DNA of 64,000 bases, from NCBI GenBank assembly GCA_027575765.1, contig JANBPT010000006.1, forward strand, positions 94,068 through 158,067. Reading direction: 5' to 3'. The position numbers were made by a program, and so were the translations under genes. The DNA comes from Tieghemiomyces parasiticus (taxonomy: Eukaryota; Kickxellomycota; Dimargaritomycetes; Dimargaritales; Dimargaritaceae). The notes beneath the pieces are model-generated. The model did not search any database, was not told the origin of the DNA, and saw nothing but the letters and a program-made list of their open reading frames with translations. Positions 1-12,203 of the stretch are shown here, piece after piece (the stretch's first letter is position 1; each line of letters starts with the position of its first letter).

Positions 1-53
1 AGAGGGAAAGGGGACGGAGAATGGCTACAGCAAGGTCAATAGGAGAAGTTAAG

Positions 54-166
54 CCCAGCCCAGCAAGTCCGCCAGAGTGGGGGGGCGGCGAGGCAAGGAG
101 GACAAAGTGACAGTCGAGCTATTTGTCGCGGGCAAAGGGTGAGATTGAGACTCAGAGCTTGAGGCT
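54..166 (-). CDS. possible terminal exon of an unidentified gene
   Basis: On the minus strand an acceptor-like CCACAG is followed by an open stretch that begins GASSSESQSHPLP and ends TLADLLGWA before a TAA stop. It is Ser/Pro-rich and would encode about 37 residues. It could be the last exon of the gene whose first exons lie at 1433-3003, or of another gene reading in from the right. No phase-matched partner exon was found, so the call is weak and no function is proposed. Confidence 0.2.
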
Positions 167-1357
167 CCTGTGGAAAATGATTTCGGGAGCCCCTTCCCCC
201 TGAAAATCACAAACGGGAGGGGGGGGGAGCCACCCAGTGGGTCAGCACAATGCACGGTGGGCTGGGAACAAGGAGGCTGGAAACATACCAGCCTACATAA
301 ACTTAGCGCACACCACCCATGACGAGGAGGAGGGCGGGCGAATTCCGAGTGATCCTGCTGAAGAAGACCAGGAGCAACACTGAATACTAATTGGCAGGTC
401 AAGTGGTAGGAGAATAGAACGGGAGACGCGAGGGCTGGTAAAGTTATAGCTGAAATATTAGATAGTAAAATCCTGTTTACAAACTTAACACCCATAGCGT
501 GTTATTCGTCCGGCAAAGCAAGGCTATGATCGGCCGGAGTTGGCGTCGGCTATGGGGCAGCGCAAGAGTAACGCGCGGCGACGTCAAAATAAACATTGCT
601 GAGCTCCCTGGAGCCCTTGATAACCAGGCCAAAGAGGACAGTTACCAGTAAAGGTAGCTTGGAGAGCAAGGGGGGCGGGGGTTTATTAAAAAGGGGTTTT
701 TAAATTTTTTTACAGGTTTTTAGGGAATAGGGTGGGGTTATGGATAGGGAGGAGAAGAAGTCATTAAAACAACGAACCCAGAAACTGTAGGTTCGGGAAA
801 GGGTACGCATATGAATCGATCACACGGACAAAAGACCCTGGCGAATAAGCCACCAAGGTTCTAAGCAAGTCGGCCTCGTGCTACTCGCAAAAAAAATGAT
901 AATCAGGAATGACGAAGTACTGATACAACGTGTAGGTTGGTGGAACTAAAATGACGGAGCCCTTTCGATAGGTTACGCGACCAGGGCGCGAACGATAGAT
1001 TGGCACGGCGGGCTACCCGATAACCGGGGTAGAGGCGCCGAAGTGGGCAGGGGGAGGGAGGGGTGAATGGATGTAGAAGATGCAGAACTCGTAAGTAAAT
1101 ATAAGGGATCCGAAGTGAGGGTAAAAAGAAGACACACCAATCAGTATAATTGTATGGAGGAAAGAGAGTACAGGGAGAGGGAGAGAATGTAAGTGCCGCC
1201 CCTTGCCAGTAGAGCGATTTTGTATGTGAGTGGGGAGCCTAGAGCGGCTTATTGCCCCGCCTAGAAATTGGGTTGACAGGCTAACAAGGCCAGATCGGCG
1301 TGACCTATTGGTACAGGTGGGGGGGGCACGCAAGGAATCGTATGGGCAAGGAAGCGG
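167..1357. other. non-coding or unresolved stretch
   Basis: The plus strand is purine-rich with G-runs and A-runs, for example around 670-730. Short open frames on both strands lack coding character or recognisable motifs. It is probably 3' flank or intron of the minus-strand gene to its right. I see no RNA gene or mobile element in it. Confidence 0.4.
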
Positions 1358-3003
1358 TTAGTATCTTAACATACAGGAGCTCCGCCGTTCCTCCATCTCA
1401 GCCCAACGCCCAATAGACACCCGAAAACTTACCTCTCGGATGGCCATTGGGTGAGTGACTAGGGCGCGGCGGCCCATGCTAAAGTCTTTGACGGTAAAGT
1501 CCATCTCCATGGTACGGATGAGACCGTCCAGTCCGTGATCGGCACAGTGGGCGCGGGGAACCGGGGCGGCGGCAGCGGCGGCCGTGCTACTGGGGCCGGC
1601 CTGACCACTAGTGCCTGCAGGCCATGTCCCCGTGATCGAGTGTGGGTATCGCGGATCGACGCGCAGACGGTTCTCGTCGAGTGGTTGACCGGCAGAGGTG
1701 CTGGCCAGGAGGGCCACGACAGGATCTTCGACAGCCCCGTAGTCATCCCAGGAGACCTGAGGCGGTGCGTACGGGTGGCCAGGCGCGGCAGCGGCCGCCA
1801 CCTCGGCCTCAAAATGACGCATACTCTCGACCAGCTGGCTGCCGTACCAGCGGGCCTGGCGATGCAATTCGTCAAAGGCTTCCTGCCGCTGCTGGGCGGC
1901 GTTGGGGCCGTAGTGCGGCGGCTGCTGCTGGTGGTAGTGGTATGCTTGTGTGTGGTAGTGGTGCGGCTGATGCGGCGGACAGGCAAGTACTCGATACGCA
2001 CTTGTTGGAGTGGGCTTGGCAGGCGGCGAAGTCGACGGCGTGCGGAGGCTCGGGGGACTCGGGTACCCGCTGGACAGTTTAGCCGCACGGCGAGCAGGAA
2101 TAGGCACGGTTGGTGTGGGGGCGACCATTTTCACCTCGCCTGGCGATGGCGAGAGGGCACCTCCGAGCCACTGTGGGCGGGTTAGGCAGCACACAGGGAT
2201 GGTGCAACAACCCATATGACGAGCCGACAGGAGGAAAAATCCGGCAAGAGGTCCAGAGAGCAGTAACGGTGCAGGGAGGGTTAGGGTAAGGCAGATGACA
2301 TCACCATGGCCCAGCAGCCTAGGCGAATCAGCAACGCATTTTGGCCGGATGGGTCGAAATGGGAAGCAGGGAGTAGAGCAGCCTACTAACTTTCCCAACC
2401 CCCCAATGAGCCAAGGGTTGTTATCGCCACGAGTAAACAATCCAACAATATTGTGTGCGTGACGTCGTGCTAGGAGACAAAGGGGGCGAGTGCCAAATAT
2501 CCTGGACACTGCCCCTAGTCCCCGCAGCAAATCAATGGCCCTTTCATTATTATAGAAGAGGTGGAGGAGGAGGGGGGAGGAAGAAGGGGAATCAGCAGCC
2601 ATTAAAGGTAGCAAGGAAGGCCGCGACTTACCTCCTGAGAACTCCGTCGTGAGGGCTGTGGGGTCTCCAGGCCGGGCGATGGATAGCCGACGTTGGGTAG
2701 GTAGGCTGGGGCGTTGGCGTCCATGGTAGGAGCGAGCCGCGGACTACTACCGGCACTACACCGGGTGGGGTTCTCGGCGGTCACGCCAGCGACCGATCGG
2801 CCGTTGCCCAGGGAGCGCACGCGCTTCAGAGGGATGGGGGCCCCGCCGAGGAGGGGTGGTGTCGGAGGGACGTCAGTGGGCCCAGAGACACTCCGTGGTT
2901 GCCGGAGCCAAGGGTTGCGTGTCTGGAACCGGACCGGCCGGGGTTCGTCAGTCTCCATACTGCGACGATTCGGTCGGGGCATGTGCGGACCGCCTTTGGC
3001 CAT
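1358..3003 (-). CDS. unrecognised spliced protein, His/Tyr/Pro-rich middle
   Basis: Two phase-0 exons fit together. Exon 1 is 3003-2632, 124 codons from an ATG in good context, ending GAG before a GTAAGT donor. Exon 2 runs from 2170 to at least 1433, after a pyrimidine-rich CCCACAG acceptor. Exon 1 is basic and Pro-rich, starting MAKGGPHMPRPNRRSMETD. Exon 2 has a His/Tyr/Gln/Pro-rich segment, an Ala-rich helix-like stretch that may be a short coiled coil, and a C-terminal part near DGLIRTMEMDFTVKD. A second GTAAGT lies at 1432-1427. If it is not used, the frame stops at 1358; if it is, a further exon to the left is missing from this model. A shorter start at 2724 (MDANAPAYL) is possible. No family was recognised and no function is proposed. 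Confidence 0.5.
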
Positions 3004-6000
3004 GGTGGATAATGTCAGCTGGTGTTGGCGAAGGAGGACAGGTGGTGGGGAGGATTGATGGGTAGGGAATGGCCGTTTAGACGGTCAGCGGTATAAAATA
3101 AAGCGAGGTAGATAAGAGGGGCAAGGAAGAAGGTTCCAATCGGGCCACAAGCGTCTCCATCGATCCCGCCGAGAAGTGGGACAAGGGCGATCCAGAGTTG
3201 AGGTTTGCTTAGACCCAAGGTCAGGGACGTAAAAGGGGGGCTGTATGCGATGCGCCGGTCTCGGGCCAAGGGGTGGCGGGCCTTTAAAAAAAAAACTCCG
3301 CACAAACGGGTGGGTCACCGCGCTACCTACCTGTTGAAAAGCTGGCACCCGGAGAGGAGCGAAGCGGGAGTGGAGCGGCTGTGCTGTTTACAAGGCCTAC
3401 GCAGAATGCAGAGAACGAAGCTGCGGTTTAGCGAGTCAAGAGACGGTCGCACGGGGAAGGTGTAGAGAGGTGCGGAAGGGAGGCGTATACAGGCAAGTTG
3501 CAGAGGAGGGAGGCCTGTTCGAAAAGCTGGTAGGGGATGGTGGTGGGGAGATGTAATGTTCAAAAGGAATGGGTTCGAGGACAGGAAAGACCGAAGCAAA
3601 GGGGGGCAGAGAGAGGAGTGGAGAGTAAATAGTAGTGGCGGTGGTAGTAGTCCGGCCGAAGCAAGGTATAGCCAAGGGGTGAGCAGAGAGGAGCGGAAGA
3701 GTGTTAGGCGGAGGGAAGGCCCCACAGTTCTGAGTCAGAGTGTCCGCTGTGGGCTGAGAGCGCTAAGGGGTAGAATATGAGGTTATGGAAATGAACCTCG
3801 GAAATGCAAGCAGGGGAGGGGAAGGGAAGCCAAGGGCCGGGCCGGGCCAGCGTAGCAAGACGGGACTGGGTTGTAGCAGGGAAGGTTATAGGAATGCAGG
3901 TCACGAGCGGAACTGGCAAGGCTGAGTAAGACGGCGGTGAAACTTGTCGAAATGCGGGAAGAGGTTACGGGGCTGAAGTGATTAGGCGGGGACTGGGAAG
4001 GGTTGCGCAAGGAAGGCCGCCGGGCAGCACAGGCTTTATAATGGCGGCACCGTGAAGCACGCCAGGGCGAGAGTGGTAGCGGCGGTGTGTTTGTGGGAGG
4101 TGGGGGCGCGGGGAATGGGGTGGGACTGTTCCCCGATAAAAATAGTCACAGGCTTCTAGGCGGTCGTGCGAGCGTGGTGAAGCTTCGACAGGGCGAGGGG
4201 ACTGGTAGCCAGGCGGGGGAAGGTGGACGTTTATGAAAGCTCTCTCGCTTGAAGGGCAGGAGGATGAGCAGGTGTAGGGGAGAAGTGGTAGAGGGTGATG
4301 ATGCGGCGAAACAGGTCAATGGAGAGAGGCCGGCGACCCAGTGTGGAGAAGAGGCGGAGGCGGCTAAGGAAGGCAAAGGAAATGAAAGGAGGGTTGGTGA
4401 CGGCCGAGGTACCGCAGGTGTAAACGGACACTCGTACCCATAGGTATATTGATAATAGAGAGTGAAGGTGGCTCTTGGGCCCATTGCAATCTCGAAATAG
4501 CCGTCACAACCCCGCAGTCGAGCCAAGTCTCCAATCTACAGACCAATCTTTGTCATTCATCTTCACTAGCGCACGGCTGTCCCCCATTCTTTCTCTCCTC
4601 GCCCAACACGCGGCTACTGCCAGGGTCCAGCTGCGGATCATTCCACCTAGCACGCCCTGGTGTAAGACATCAGCAGGTCCAAGACACGACCGTGGGCTCT
4701 CCCGCCCGGTCCACTACGAACCCAGCGCATTGCAAGAACGAGAACCCATCTTCACTGATGGCCACATATTTGTATAGATTTACCAAAGTGCATCAAGGCA
4801 CAAAGGAGCCGCAGCGGGGACAAACCGGACGAGTGAACTTGTGCGTTGGGACCATTGCCAATTTGGCGAAAGCCTCCCCGCCATTCCAGTACGCACACGA
4901 ACCCACTCACATACGTATAAGGCATCGATGAAGGGGGCGGTGGGCGGACATTCACATATACATCCACGTTAACCGTGACGCACACACACACACGTATAGC
5001 CTTCCATACTCTTCTACCGTAGGCCCAGCTCTCACCCCTCGCATGCCGACCCTCACATGACGACCTGTACTACCTAGGGTTTGGTTGTTCAGTAAGAAAC
5101 CTATAAGGGGAACGAGCTCGGGGTGGCGCTAGATCAATCGCTCGCTGATGAGTGTCCAGGGGTCGAACGCTTCCGGTTGCGGCGTATCATTTAGTTTCGA
5201 AGGCACCACGAAGTGGCCTTCTTGGTGTAGTCGTGGTGTCTGCTAGCATTCGAACAGTGTTAGGAGGGGGGAGAGGAGGAGGGAAATGAGGATAATCTTG
5301 TAGGGTAGGGCTGCCAATGACCGGGCCACTTGAGTTCAGATAAGACATCATTTACAATCATCCCCCCTCTGTGTAAACAGGAATAGGGGCACCTTATGGG
5401 ATTGTATCATTGAGTCGCCCTGGCTATAACTAGCAACCACCAAGCGAATAACATACTCGGGGATGACCCCTGTCGTCCGGTCCTCCTACGGGGCCGGCCG
5501 TGTAATATCCTGCCTCCTCCCCCCCCCTTCACCCTACACCTAAATCACATGGGATGTAGCGACTTTAAAGTCTGAGCCGGCTAACCGATTCTCCCTTCAA
5601 GTCTGTCTACCCATGACCTCAAGACACAGGACTTCCGCACCCGTCTGTAAACTCTACGTCACCATCAAAACATACTCACGCCGAATGCGCCCCTGGACAG
5701 AGCAGACGGTACCGTGGAAACCTCCCCCCTTTCTTAATCTCGATGGGCTACATATGAATTGATTATTGAATTACATACAATGTGTAGAGTAAAACTGGAT
5801 AAAGTCTCATCGACAGATGAATTGAAGAGCTAGTGGCGATGGATATGGCCGAAAGGTGGCTGGCTACCTGAAGACCCGCGATTCCTCCCTCCCTTCCCTG
5901 CCTTAATCTGTCCCTTGCTAGCGGTAAGAAAATGGAAACAGGGCAATCCAGTATTCCCTTCAAAAGTGGTAGATGAGGAATGTATAAAGTGTGTATGTGT

Positions 6001-6159
6001 GAGGGAAATAACGTACAGAGAGGTAAACAGTGTAGGAAAGTGCAATTAAGTAAAAAAAGAAGCACATACGCCTCCAGTGAAGTGGGAGGGAAGAGAGAAA
6101 GACAGGGGAAAAAGAAACAGTTAGCTGGTACTGGATGTAGTAGTGATGGTCAATAAGGG
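3004..6159. other. gene-poor stretch, purine-rich on plus strand
   Basis: No convincing gene was found. Up to about 4450 the plus strand is strongly purine-rich, which fits a long pyrimidine-rich 5' leader or promoter of the minus-strand gene ending at 3003. A (CA) microsatellite lies at 4981-4993. Open frames at 4449-4931 and 5763-6065 have no recognisable motif or coding bias. The right end is 3' flank of the Kelch gene. Confidence 0.5.
4981..4993. repeat. (CA)n microsatellite
   Basis: A simple dinucleotide run of thirteen bases, read directly. Confidence 0.9.
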
Positions 6160-8715
6160 CTATCCCGCATGGAACAAGCCGTGGCGGGGCTCATGGTCGA
6201 GCGTCTTGCGGTCAGCATCCTCCAGGTCATCAACCTTATCGCTACGCGCATGCATCCACTGCGCCAGGGTAGGCCCCGTTCCACCGGGAACAGCGGCATG
6301 AGACTCCGCTACCGTCACGGACATACCGGGTGGTGACCCGGCCTGTCCAAAGAAATCATCCGAATGGAACGATTCCCCCGTCGACGTACTGGGTACCGAG
6401 GTATTTGGGGTGGGCCCACTGGTGGGGGTGGGGGAGCCGACCCGTGCGTGGTCGAGTTGGAGGCGTGCAATCTTGTCGAGCGGGCTCACAAAAGTATCGG
6501 CCGTGTGAGAGTACGGGAGGACACCCGAACGTAGACCCGACCGGGGTCGGTCAACCTCGTCGTCCGAAAGGGCTAGTGCAGCACTCGCAGCAGCGGCGGC
6601 ACTGCCGGCCGATGACGTACGATTGCCTTGGAGGTACGAGCGTGGCCGTTCCTGATTAGGACTGGTAGGCGAACTGCCCCCATGGCGGGCAGCGGCCACG
6701 GGTTGGAAACTGGCAAACAGAGTATTAAGACGCGGTGGGGCCGGCGGGGTGATTGGGTGAGCAATGGGCACAGCGTTCTGGCGAATGGAGGCCGGACGCG
6801 ACGACAACGACGTAGCTTCGGAGAACGAATTGGACCGGACCGCGCGGTCCGGGTTGATGAGCGATAGCCTGCGCGGGCCCGAGTCTATTGGATCAGGGCC
6901 GTGAACGCTAGGTGTCGGAGACGGCATGTACCGGATAGGTCCCACAGTGGTCGCTGGCATGTAGGCCTGGGAGTCGGTGGGGCCCAGTGATAGCATAGAC
7001 GAAAACTGCAGCTGGTCCATATCATCATCCATGGATCGGAAGTGTGAATCGGAGCGCTGGCGGGCGTAGGATAGGCGTGTGCCCTGATTACGGGCATCCG
7101 AGTTGCTGTGCAGGCGGGGCCGGCGACCGGCTGCCATGGGAGGGTGCGCTACAGAGTGGCCCCGGGGTGCGGCGCTAGTATAGTCACGACCGTAGTACGA
7201 GTCGGGTCGCTGGCCAGCCGGAGCCACCGCCGACGTCGCCGTGGCTGACGTGGCCCCGGTCAGAAACTCAAGGTCGGCGGCGGACACACGGTGGTGGCCG
7301 TCGAGGGGCGAACGAGGCTCTGATGGGCGTCGGTGAAACGGCAGGGGTTCGTATGACCGGTCGTGGGCGCTGTCGCCATCAGCTAGCTGGTCTTTGTCAA
7401 GGTCACGGGTACTATCATCGAGTGGGCCCAGCGGGGTGGCTGGATCTCCACCCTTGCCGTCACCGGCCTCGGATCCCGAACGGTCGTCTAGGACTTGGGC
7501 ACCCTTACGGCGGCGCCAGTTGCGCACACCCACGGCAGCAATGATACCCATGGCGATAATGGCGAACACGCCGCTTACGATGGAGGCGATCAAGACGGTG
7601 GTCGTGTTGCCCTTGTCGCCGGAGCTACCATTGGGTCCGACGCTGACCGAGGTCCATTTCCACGCTTCCGTATCCAATATGTACATGTTAGTGTCGTTGG
7701 CCGCCCCGACGCCACCGTAGACGTACATCTTGTTGTCGTGAAGGACGGCTGAGTGGCCGAATCGCGCTGAAGGGCCCTTGGACTGATCAGCCGGGGAGAT
7801 TGGGGCCTGCGCCCAGGCGTACGTGGTCCGCCCGTTCGCCACAGTGCCCGTGAGGGACCAGACGGTACTATCTACGGGGCGAGTCCCGGTGATGGTGTCG
7901 GTACCACCAAACACCAACATTTGGTCGCTGAGACAGACCGCGGTGTGTAGGGCTCGCGGACTGGGCCCCGAGTTTGAGTTCTGGATGGTAGGGTTGACAT
8001 TCCAAGTCTGGGCGTCAAGTTGGTAGGTCCAGACGTTGCTGTACGGCTTGCCCGTGAGACTGGCCCCGCCAAACACCACCATAGCGTTCGTAGCCGCCAT
8101 ATAGCATGCGGCATGAAGCATGAGACCGGCACCGTTGGCCAGGGCGGTCCAACCGAGGGAGCCCGTATCCAACGTGCTGAGGTCATTCAGAATTGAGGTC
8201 GAGTCGACATTGCCCGACGCATCGACGGGCTGACCGGCATAGAGAAACATATTGTTGCCAACACGGGTCAGAGAGGACCCCAGTCGCGGGGCCGGAGTGG
8301 GCCCGCTGGGTGTGGGGTTGGCCCAAGACCAGTGCGTCGTGTCGAGGATCTCGAGGTGGCTGGTCTCGTTGTCAGACAACATGGGGGCGTACATGAGGAC
8401 TTGGGAGGCATCCCCGTTGGTGGCGCACGGGTGCAACTTTTCGTCCGAGGCGGGCGAGTTTTCGATGGTCGGGGCGTACCAGTTGTTCTGGTTCAGGTCA
8501 AAGAGCTGAACCGACGAAGACCCTGGGCTGTCGAGCGGATTGGAACTGGCGGCGTCGGTGATACCGCCGTGTATTAGGATGTAGGCCGGGGACGAGCCGG
8601 CCAGGGCAGCACAGTGGAGGGCTCGCCACTTGGGCTGGGTAGTGGGCCCGAGTGTGCCGCCCGCCCAAGCAAGTGGAGAGCCCAGTAAGGCGAGGGCGAA
8701 GAGCGACGGTAACAT
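6160..8715 (-). CDS. single-pass Kelch-repeat membrane protein
   Basis: One uninterrupted exon of 851 residues. The first ATG (8715) opens directly onto a signal peptide, MLPSLFALALLGSPLAWAGG. Residues about 30-355 contain Kelch blades, with YILIHGG, AMVVFGG, QMLVFGG and MYVYGG strands plus downstream tryptophans. One strong transmembrane helix follows (about 369-393, TVLIASIVSGVFAIIAMGII) with a basic RNWRRRKG stop-transfer sequence. The remaining ~450 residues are Ser/Pro/Arg-rich and probably disordered, so a cytoplasmic tail is likely. The architecture (secreted Kelch propeller, one helix, long tail) suits a cell-surface or endomembrane sensor or adhesion protein. That role is inference; the Kelch fold and topology are clear. 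Confidence 0.85.
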   Translation of the reverse strand: MLPSLFALALLGSPLAWAGGTLGPTTQPKWRALHCAALAGSSPAYILIHGGITDAASSNPLDSPGSSSVQLFDLNQNNWYAPTIENSPASDEKLHPCATNGDASQVLMYAPMLSDNETSHLEILDTTHWSWANPTPSGPTPAPRLGSSLTRVGNNMFLYAGQPVDASGNVDSTSILNDLSTLDTGSLGWTALANGAGLMLHAACYMAATNAMVVFGGASLTGKPYSNVWTYQLDAQTWNVNPTIQNSNSGPSPRALHTAVCLSDQMLVFGGTDTITGTRPVDSTVWSLTGTVANGRTTYAWAQAPISPADQSKGPSARFGHSAVLHDNKMYVYGGVGAANDTNMYILDTEAWKWTSVSVGPNGSSGDKGNTTTVLIASIVSGVFAIIAMGIIAAVGVRNWRRRKGAQVLDDRSGSEAGDGKGGDPATPLGPLDDSTRDLDKDQLADGDSAHDRSYEPLPFHRRPSEPRSPLDGHHRVSAADLEFLTGATSATATSAVAPAGQRPDSYYGRDYTSAAPRGHSVAHPPMAAGRRPRLHSNSDARNQGTRLSYARQRSDSHFRSMDDDMDQLQFSSMLSLGPTDSQAYMPATTVGPIRYMPSPTPSVHGPDPIDSGPRRLSLINPDRAVRSNSFSEATSLSSRPASIRQNAVPIAHPITPPAPPRLNTLFASFQPVAAARHGGSSPTSPNQERPRSYLQGNRTSSAGSAAAAASAALALSDDEVDRPRSGLRSGVLPYSHTADTFVSPLDKIARLQLDHARVGSPTPTSGPTPNTSVPSTSTGESFHSDDFFGQAGSPPGMSVTVAESHAAVPGGTGPTLAQWMHARSDKVDDLEDADRKTLDHEPRHGLFHAG

Positions 8716-11700
8716 GAGGTAAAAAGTGGACAAAGGGCGTGAGTAAGAGTACAGAATGGGTAGAATGTCGTGGCGGCGATTCGAGACAAGGTTGGGCGGT
8801 CCGGGTGCACAAGTACAGGGGGTGAAATAGATATTGTAGCAGTTGCGGTCGGAGGGGTCAGGCGGAGGCGGGTATGAGCGCGCTGGTTAATGGGGAGTAG
8901 GGTGACATCAAGAGCTTAGCGCAGTGTGGATCGACACGGAATCGTAGCACCGATAGGGTCAGCCGACAGACCGTCGGCGACAGTGGAGCAGGGCAGAGTA
9001 AGTAGGTGGTGGAGGAGGCGGCGACGGGTGACGAGGGAAGGAGGCGCGTGGGCGAGGGGGGGGCAGGTGGTCCCGGTTGAAGGCACCGGAATGACGCTAG
9101 ACAGGATAGGGCGGTAGTGGCGTCAATGGGCTGGCAGGAGAAGCCGAGGGAGGCGATGCCAAGTTGCATCAATGGTGTGTGCTATGTTCTGAGGCTGTTG
9201 GGTTAAGCTGTCCGAGATTGGCGGTGTGACGAAAAATACGATAGCAGGCGGATAAGGGCAGAGGAGCGCTACGGATATAATTAGAGGTTGGTTGGCATGT
9301 ACGTCAGGCACAGTGGGGTCGAACGTGTGGAGAAGGAGGGAAGCGGGTGGTATGCAGGTTTGGTCGTGAGCGGACAATAGCGGTCGGAGTCGAAATATAA
9401 AAAAAAAGTTATTAATAGCGAGCGAGGTTATCAGGTGTCCATTGGGCAGGAGACGATTGACATTGAAGGTAAATGTAAAGCTCCGGTGGGAGTGGCTGGA
9501 AGGAAGAAGGGTTACCACAACCCCAGGCAATGGCTAGATATGAAAAGGAGCCAGCAAGGGGTTGAATTGTACCAAGGCGAAAGGATGAGGGTCAGCGAGA
9601 AGGATCGGAGGTCCCGGTCTATGCAATAAAAAATAATTGCGCCCAAAACGGCAAAACGGATTCGGTGGAGAGGAGGGACGACAGTGAAGGTCGGTAGGCC
9701 AGGGGGGAGGGCTGTACGGCTCGTTCTCAGGGGATAATGCTGGAGCCAAGAGGAGAGGTTCATGCGAAGGGGATGAAGGACGCCACCAACCCCAATCAGG
9801 CCTGCCAGGCGAGGCCTCATTCACTACTGCCGGCATACAGCCGCCAAGTGCGGCCGGTGGAAGGTCAAGAGCGGTGTGTATATGCTCACAGCCCTCCGCA
9901 GCCATAACCCCATCATCCCCTCCAAGGGGGGACGAGGTGCCCTCCGACATTTTGAGCTCTAGCTGGACGTTACTGGTTCCAGTTGATTAGGAATATGTTT
10001 TAAAAAAGGGGGCAGACACTACTGAAATTGTACAAAATTGAGGTGACTTTACTACTGCTGCGGCTATTTAGGGCCGTGACTTACCGTAACACTGTCCAAT
10101 GCAGCGACGATTCGAAGGAGCACAATTGGACGGACAGAGCTGGTTGGGATGCAGAGACAAAGCTGTTCACAGCAGAAGCAACGAAGAGCGCCCGCAGGTT
10201 TAGAAAGTGGAGGTTATATCAGGAGCGTTGAAGGTTTGAATTGCGAAACCAAATGGGTGAGAGTAAGCAACGTAAGAACTTGAGGTTGGTAACCAGCTCC
10301 GGGTCGAGATGAACTCTTTGGGAGCAATGGGAAAGGGGGGGTGGGAGGGCGGAGTTTGATTTGGGGAATGCGATGAGTTCCGTTGAGAAAGAAGCTGAGG
10401 CAGTGCGACCACGGAGTCCGGGCACAGTACATCCGAACGGAAACCACCCGGTTATGGTGAAGAAGGCTCGCAACCTTAAAAATGATAGGACCATTAGCAC
10501 TCCGGCTCATGGTCTAGGTCCCAGAGTTAATTACACACGTAGGTGGGGCTAACTGACCAATCAGATAACCCACGCTGGGACCATCGCCCTTTTCAGGATA
10601 CTGCCGGCCTACTGGAATCGCACGTCTGATCATTGACTATTCGCCATATCAGCGCCTGCCATTTTTTTTCTAAGCATAATGATAAGCCGAGTGAGTGTAC
10701 AAGCATATATGCGACTGTGAGCCCTCCCCCCCTATTTACCGGGCCTGTGGCCGAGTGGTTTGGATTACTCCAGGGAGATGTGGGGCATTGGGACGAGTGG
10801 CAGGTGAGGGTCGAAGGTGGTATGGACGGTGTTGACTTTTTGTTGGGCCGAGGAAAGGTGGGAAACGTGTAGGGGAAGCCTAGCGATCGCCCGCCGTCGC
10901 CATACGCGGTAACCATGGTTATATATATCTATCTCTCTCTGCGGGGAAACTTTGCGGTGGCAGGGGGAGCCAGGTGATCTAGTGAGTATGCCCATCCCCC
11001 ACCTCCATGTTGGCTTGCTGTGGCCATTTGCGGCCACCAAGGGCACGGCTAGGCACGGGGACCCAGCCAGGAGGAGCGATCACTTCAGCCTAATGGTTCT
11101 GACCTGGGGATGGCAGATCCACAGGGTGGCAGCTAATTCAATTCGTGGACATACTCAGACCAGCCCGGGAAGGTAGGGTGCCATCTGTCCGTGGTCCCTC
11201 CGAACGGTCTCTCTTTCTCTCGACTAAGAAGCTGGGCTCGCTAGGGCAGGGTGATTTACTGGCCTCTGTCCGTAAGACCCGCGCTCCTAGTGTTTACAAT
11301 GTTGGGACACACAGGAAGGTTCTCGTCGAGCCGGCTACTGTCCCGTTCAACTGTGACGTGGCCGACTACAAGCCGCCAGGGGGACCAACTCGGCTGGCCA
11401 GCCGCCGCGACACAAGCCAGATCCGACAGCCGGCCACTGGCTCCGTATGAGGAAGGTGTGGGAAGCGGAACGTCTATTGGAGGCTGGCAATCGGTAGACC
11501 CTATGTGACAGTGGATTAGTCAGCAGCACCTACATTGCCCGGGGGCATACCATTTTGGGGGTAGGTACCAAAGTGGTATCGGATCCGTGTTCTGGCGTTT
11601 GGCATATAGGCAGGCTAGTCGCCCTCAAAGCTTACGTACCCAGCCAGGTCTCCTTCGACTGTGTGGCCATCCAACTAGCGGATGGACCGGATGGGTTATT

Positions 11701-12203
11701 CTCGGGGCGAAGGCCTCGGTGTCTGGCAGGCTGCTGCGGTGCGCAGTATCGGACCCTGCGCCACTACCCGTGCGGCTTGGCTGGGCAGGTGTGGACGAGG
11801 GGAGGCCACTCGTTTCTAGCCTGCTTGACGTAGCCTCTCCCCCCTGGGGCTTCAGCGGCCTATGAAATGTCTTATCCTCAGCCAAGCATCTTCTGGCTCC
11901 TGAATATGGGATCCACCGAGCTATTCCCACCAATCAGAGGATTGAGTTTGCGCCTGGCACCCCCAGCCTATTTCCGCCCGACTGCTATAAAATGTGGCCG
12001 GTGCACTCCATCCGCTTTATCTGAACCATACACAAGCCGTACTGCTAATGAAGTGACTTTCGGATCAGACCCACCCGCTGCCGCATTCCCCTGCCTTTCT
12101 TGCTCTCCTCTATCCCCTCGCTGCTCCTCCCGCTCACGGTTTACAGCGCACCTCCCTCATTACCGCGCCACTTCGGGTCTCTCACCAACCTCACCCTGTC
12201 ACC
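8716..12203. other. long intergenic region with divergent promoters
   Basis: The left part is purine-rich on plus (pyrimidine-rich leader of the Kelch gene). The middle (9500-11900) has many short open frames on both strands, none with recognisable motifs. A minus-strand ATG frame at 9534-9950 and plus-strand frames at 11145-11450 and 11867-12373 were considered and not accepted. The right end holds the CCAAT and TATA elements in front of the glutathione S-transferase gene. Confidence 0.5.
11930..11992 (+). promoter_or_regulatory. CCAAT box and TATA box of the MGST3 gene
   Basis: CCAAT (11930-11934, followed by CAGAG) and TATAAAA (11986-11992) lie about 270 and 215 bases before the start codon at 12204. 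Spacing and orientation fit a core promoter with a ~180-base 5' leader. No transcript start is known. Confidence 0.5.

Noticed and set aside
9534..9950. 138-codon minus-strand frame starting MSEGTSSPLGGDD
   Set aside because: The start looks plausible, but the frame becomes low-complexity Pro-rich sequence and no splice donor leads to another exon.
10745..10820. tRNA-like sequence with an A-box-like GTGGCCGAGTGG and a B-box-like GGGTCGAAGG
   Set aside because: The acceptor and T-arm stems do not pair, and no anticodon stem-loop can be drawn between the boxes.
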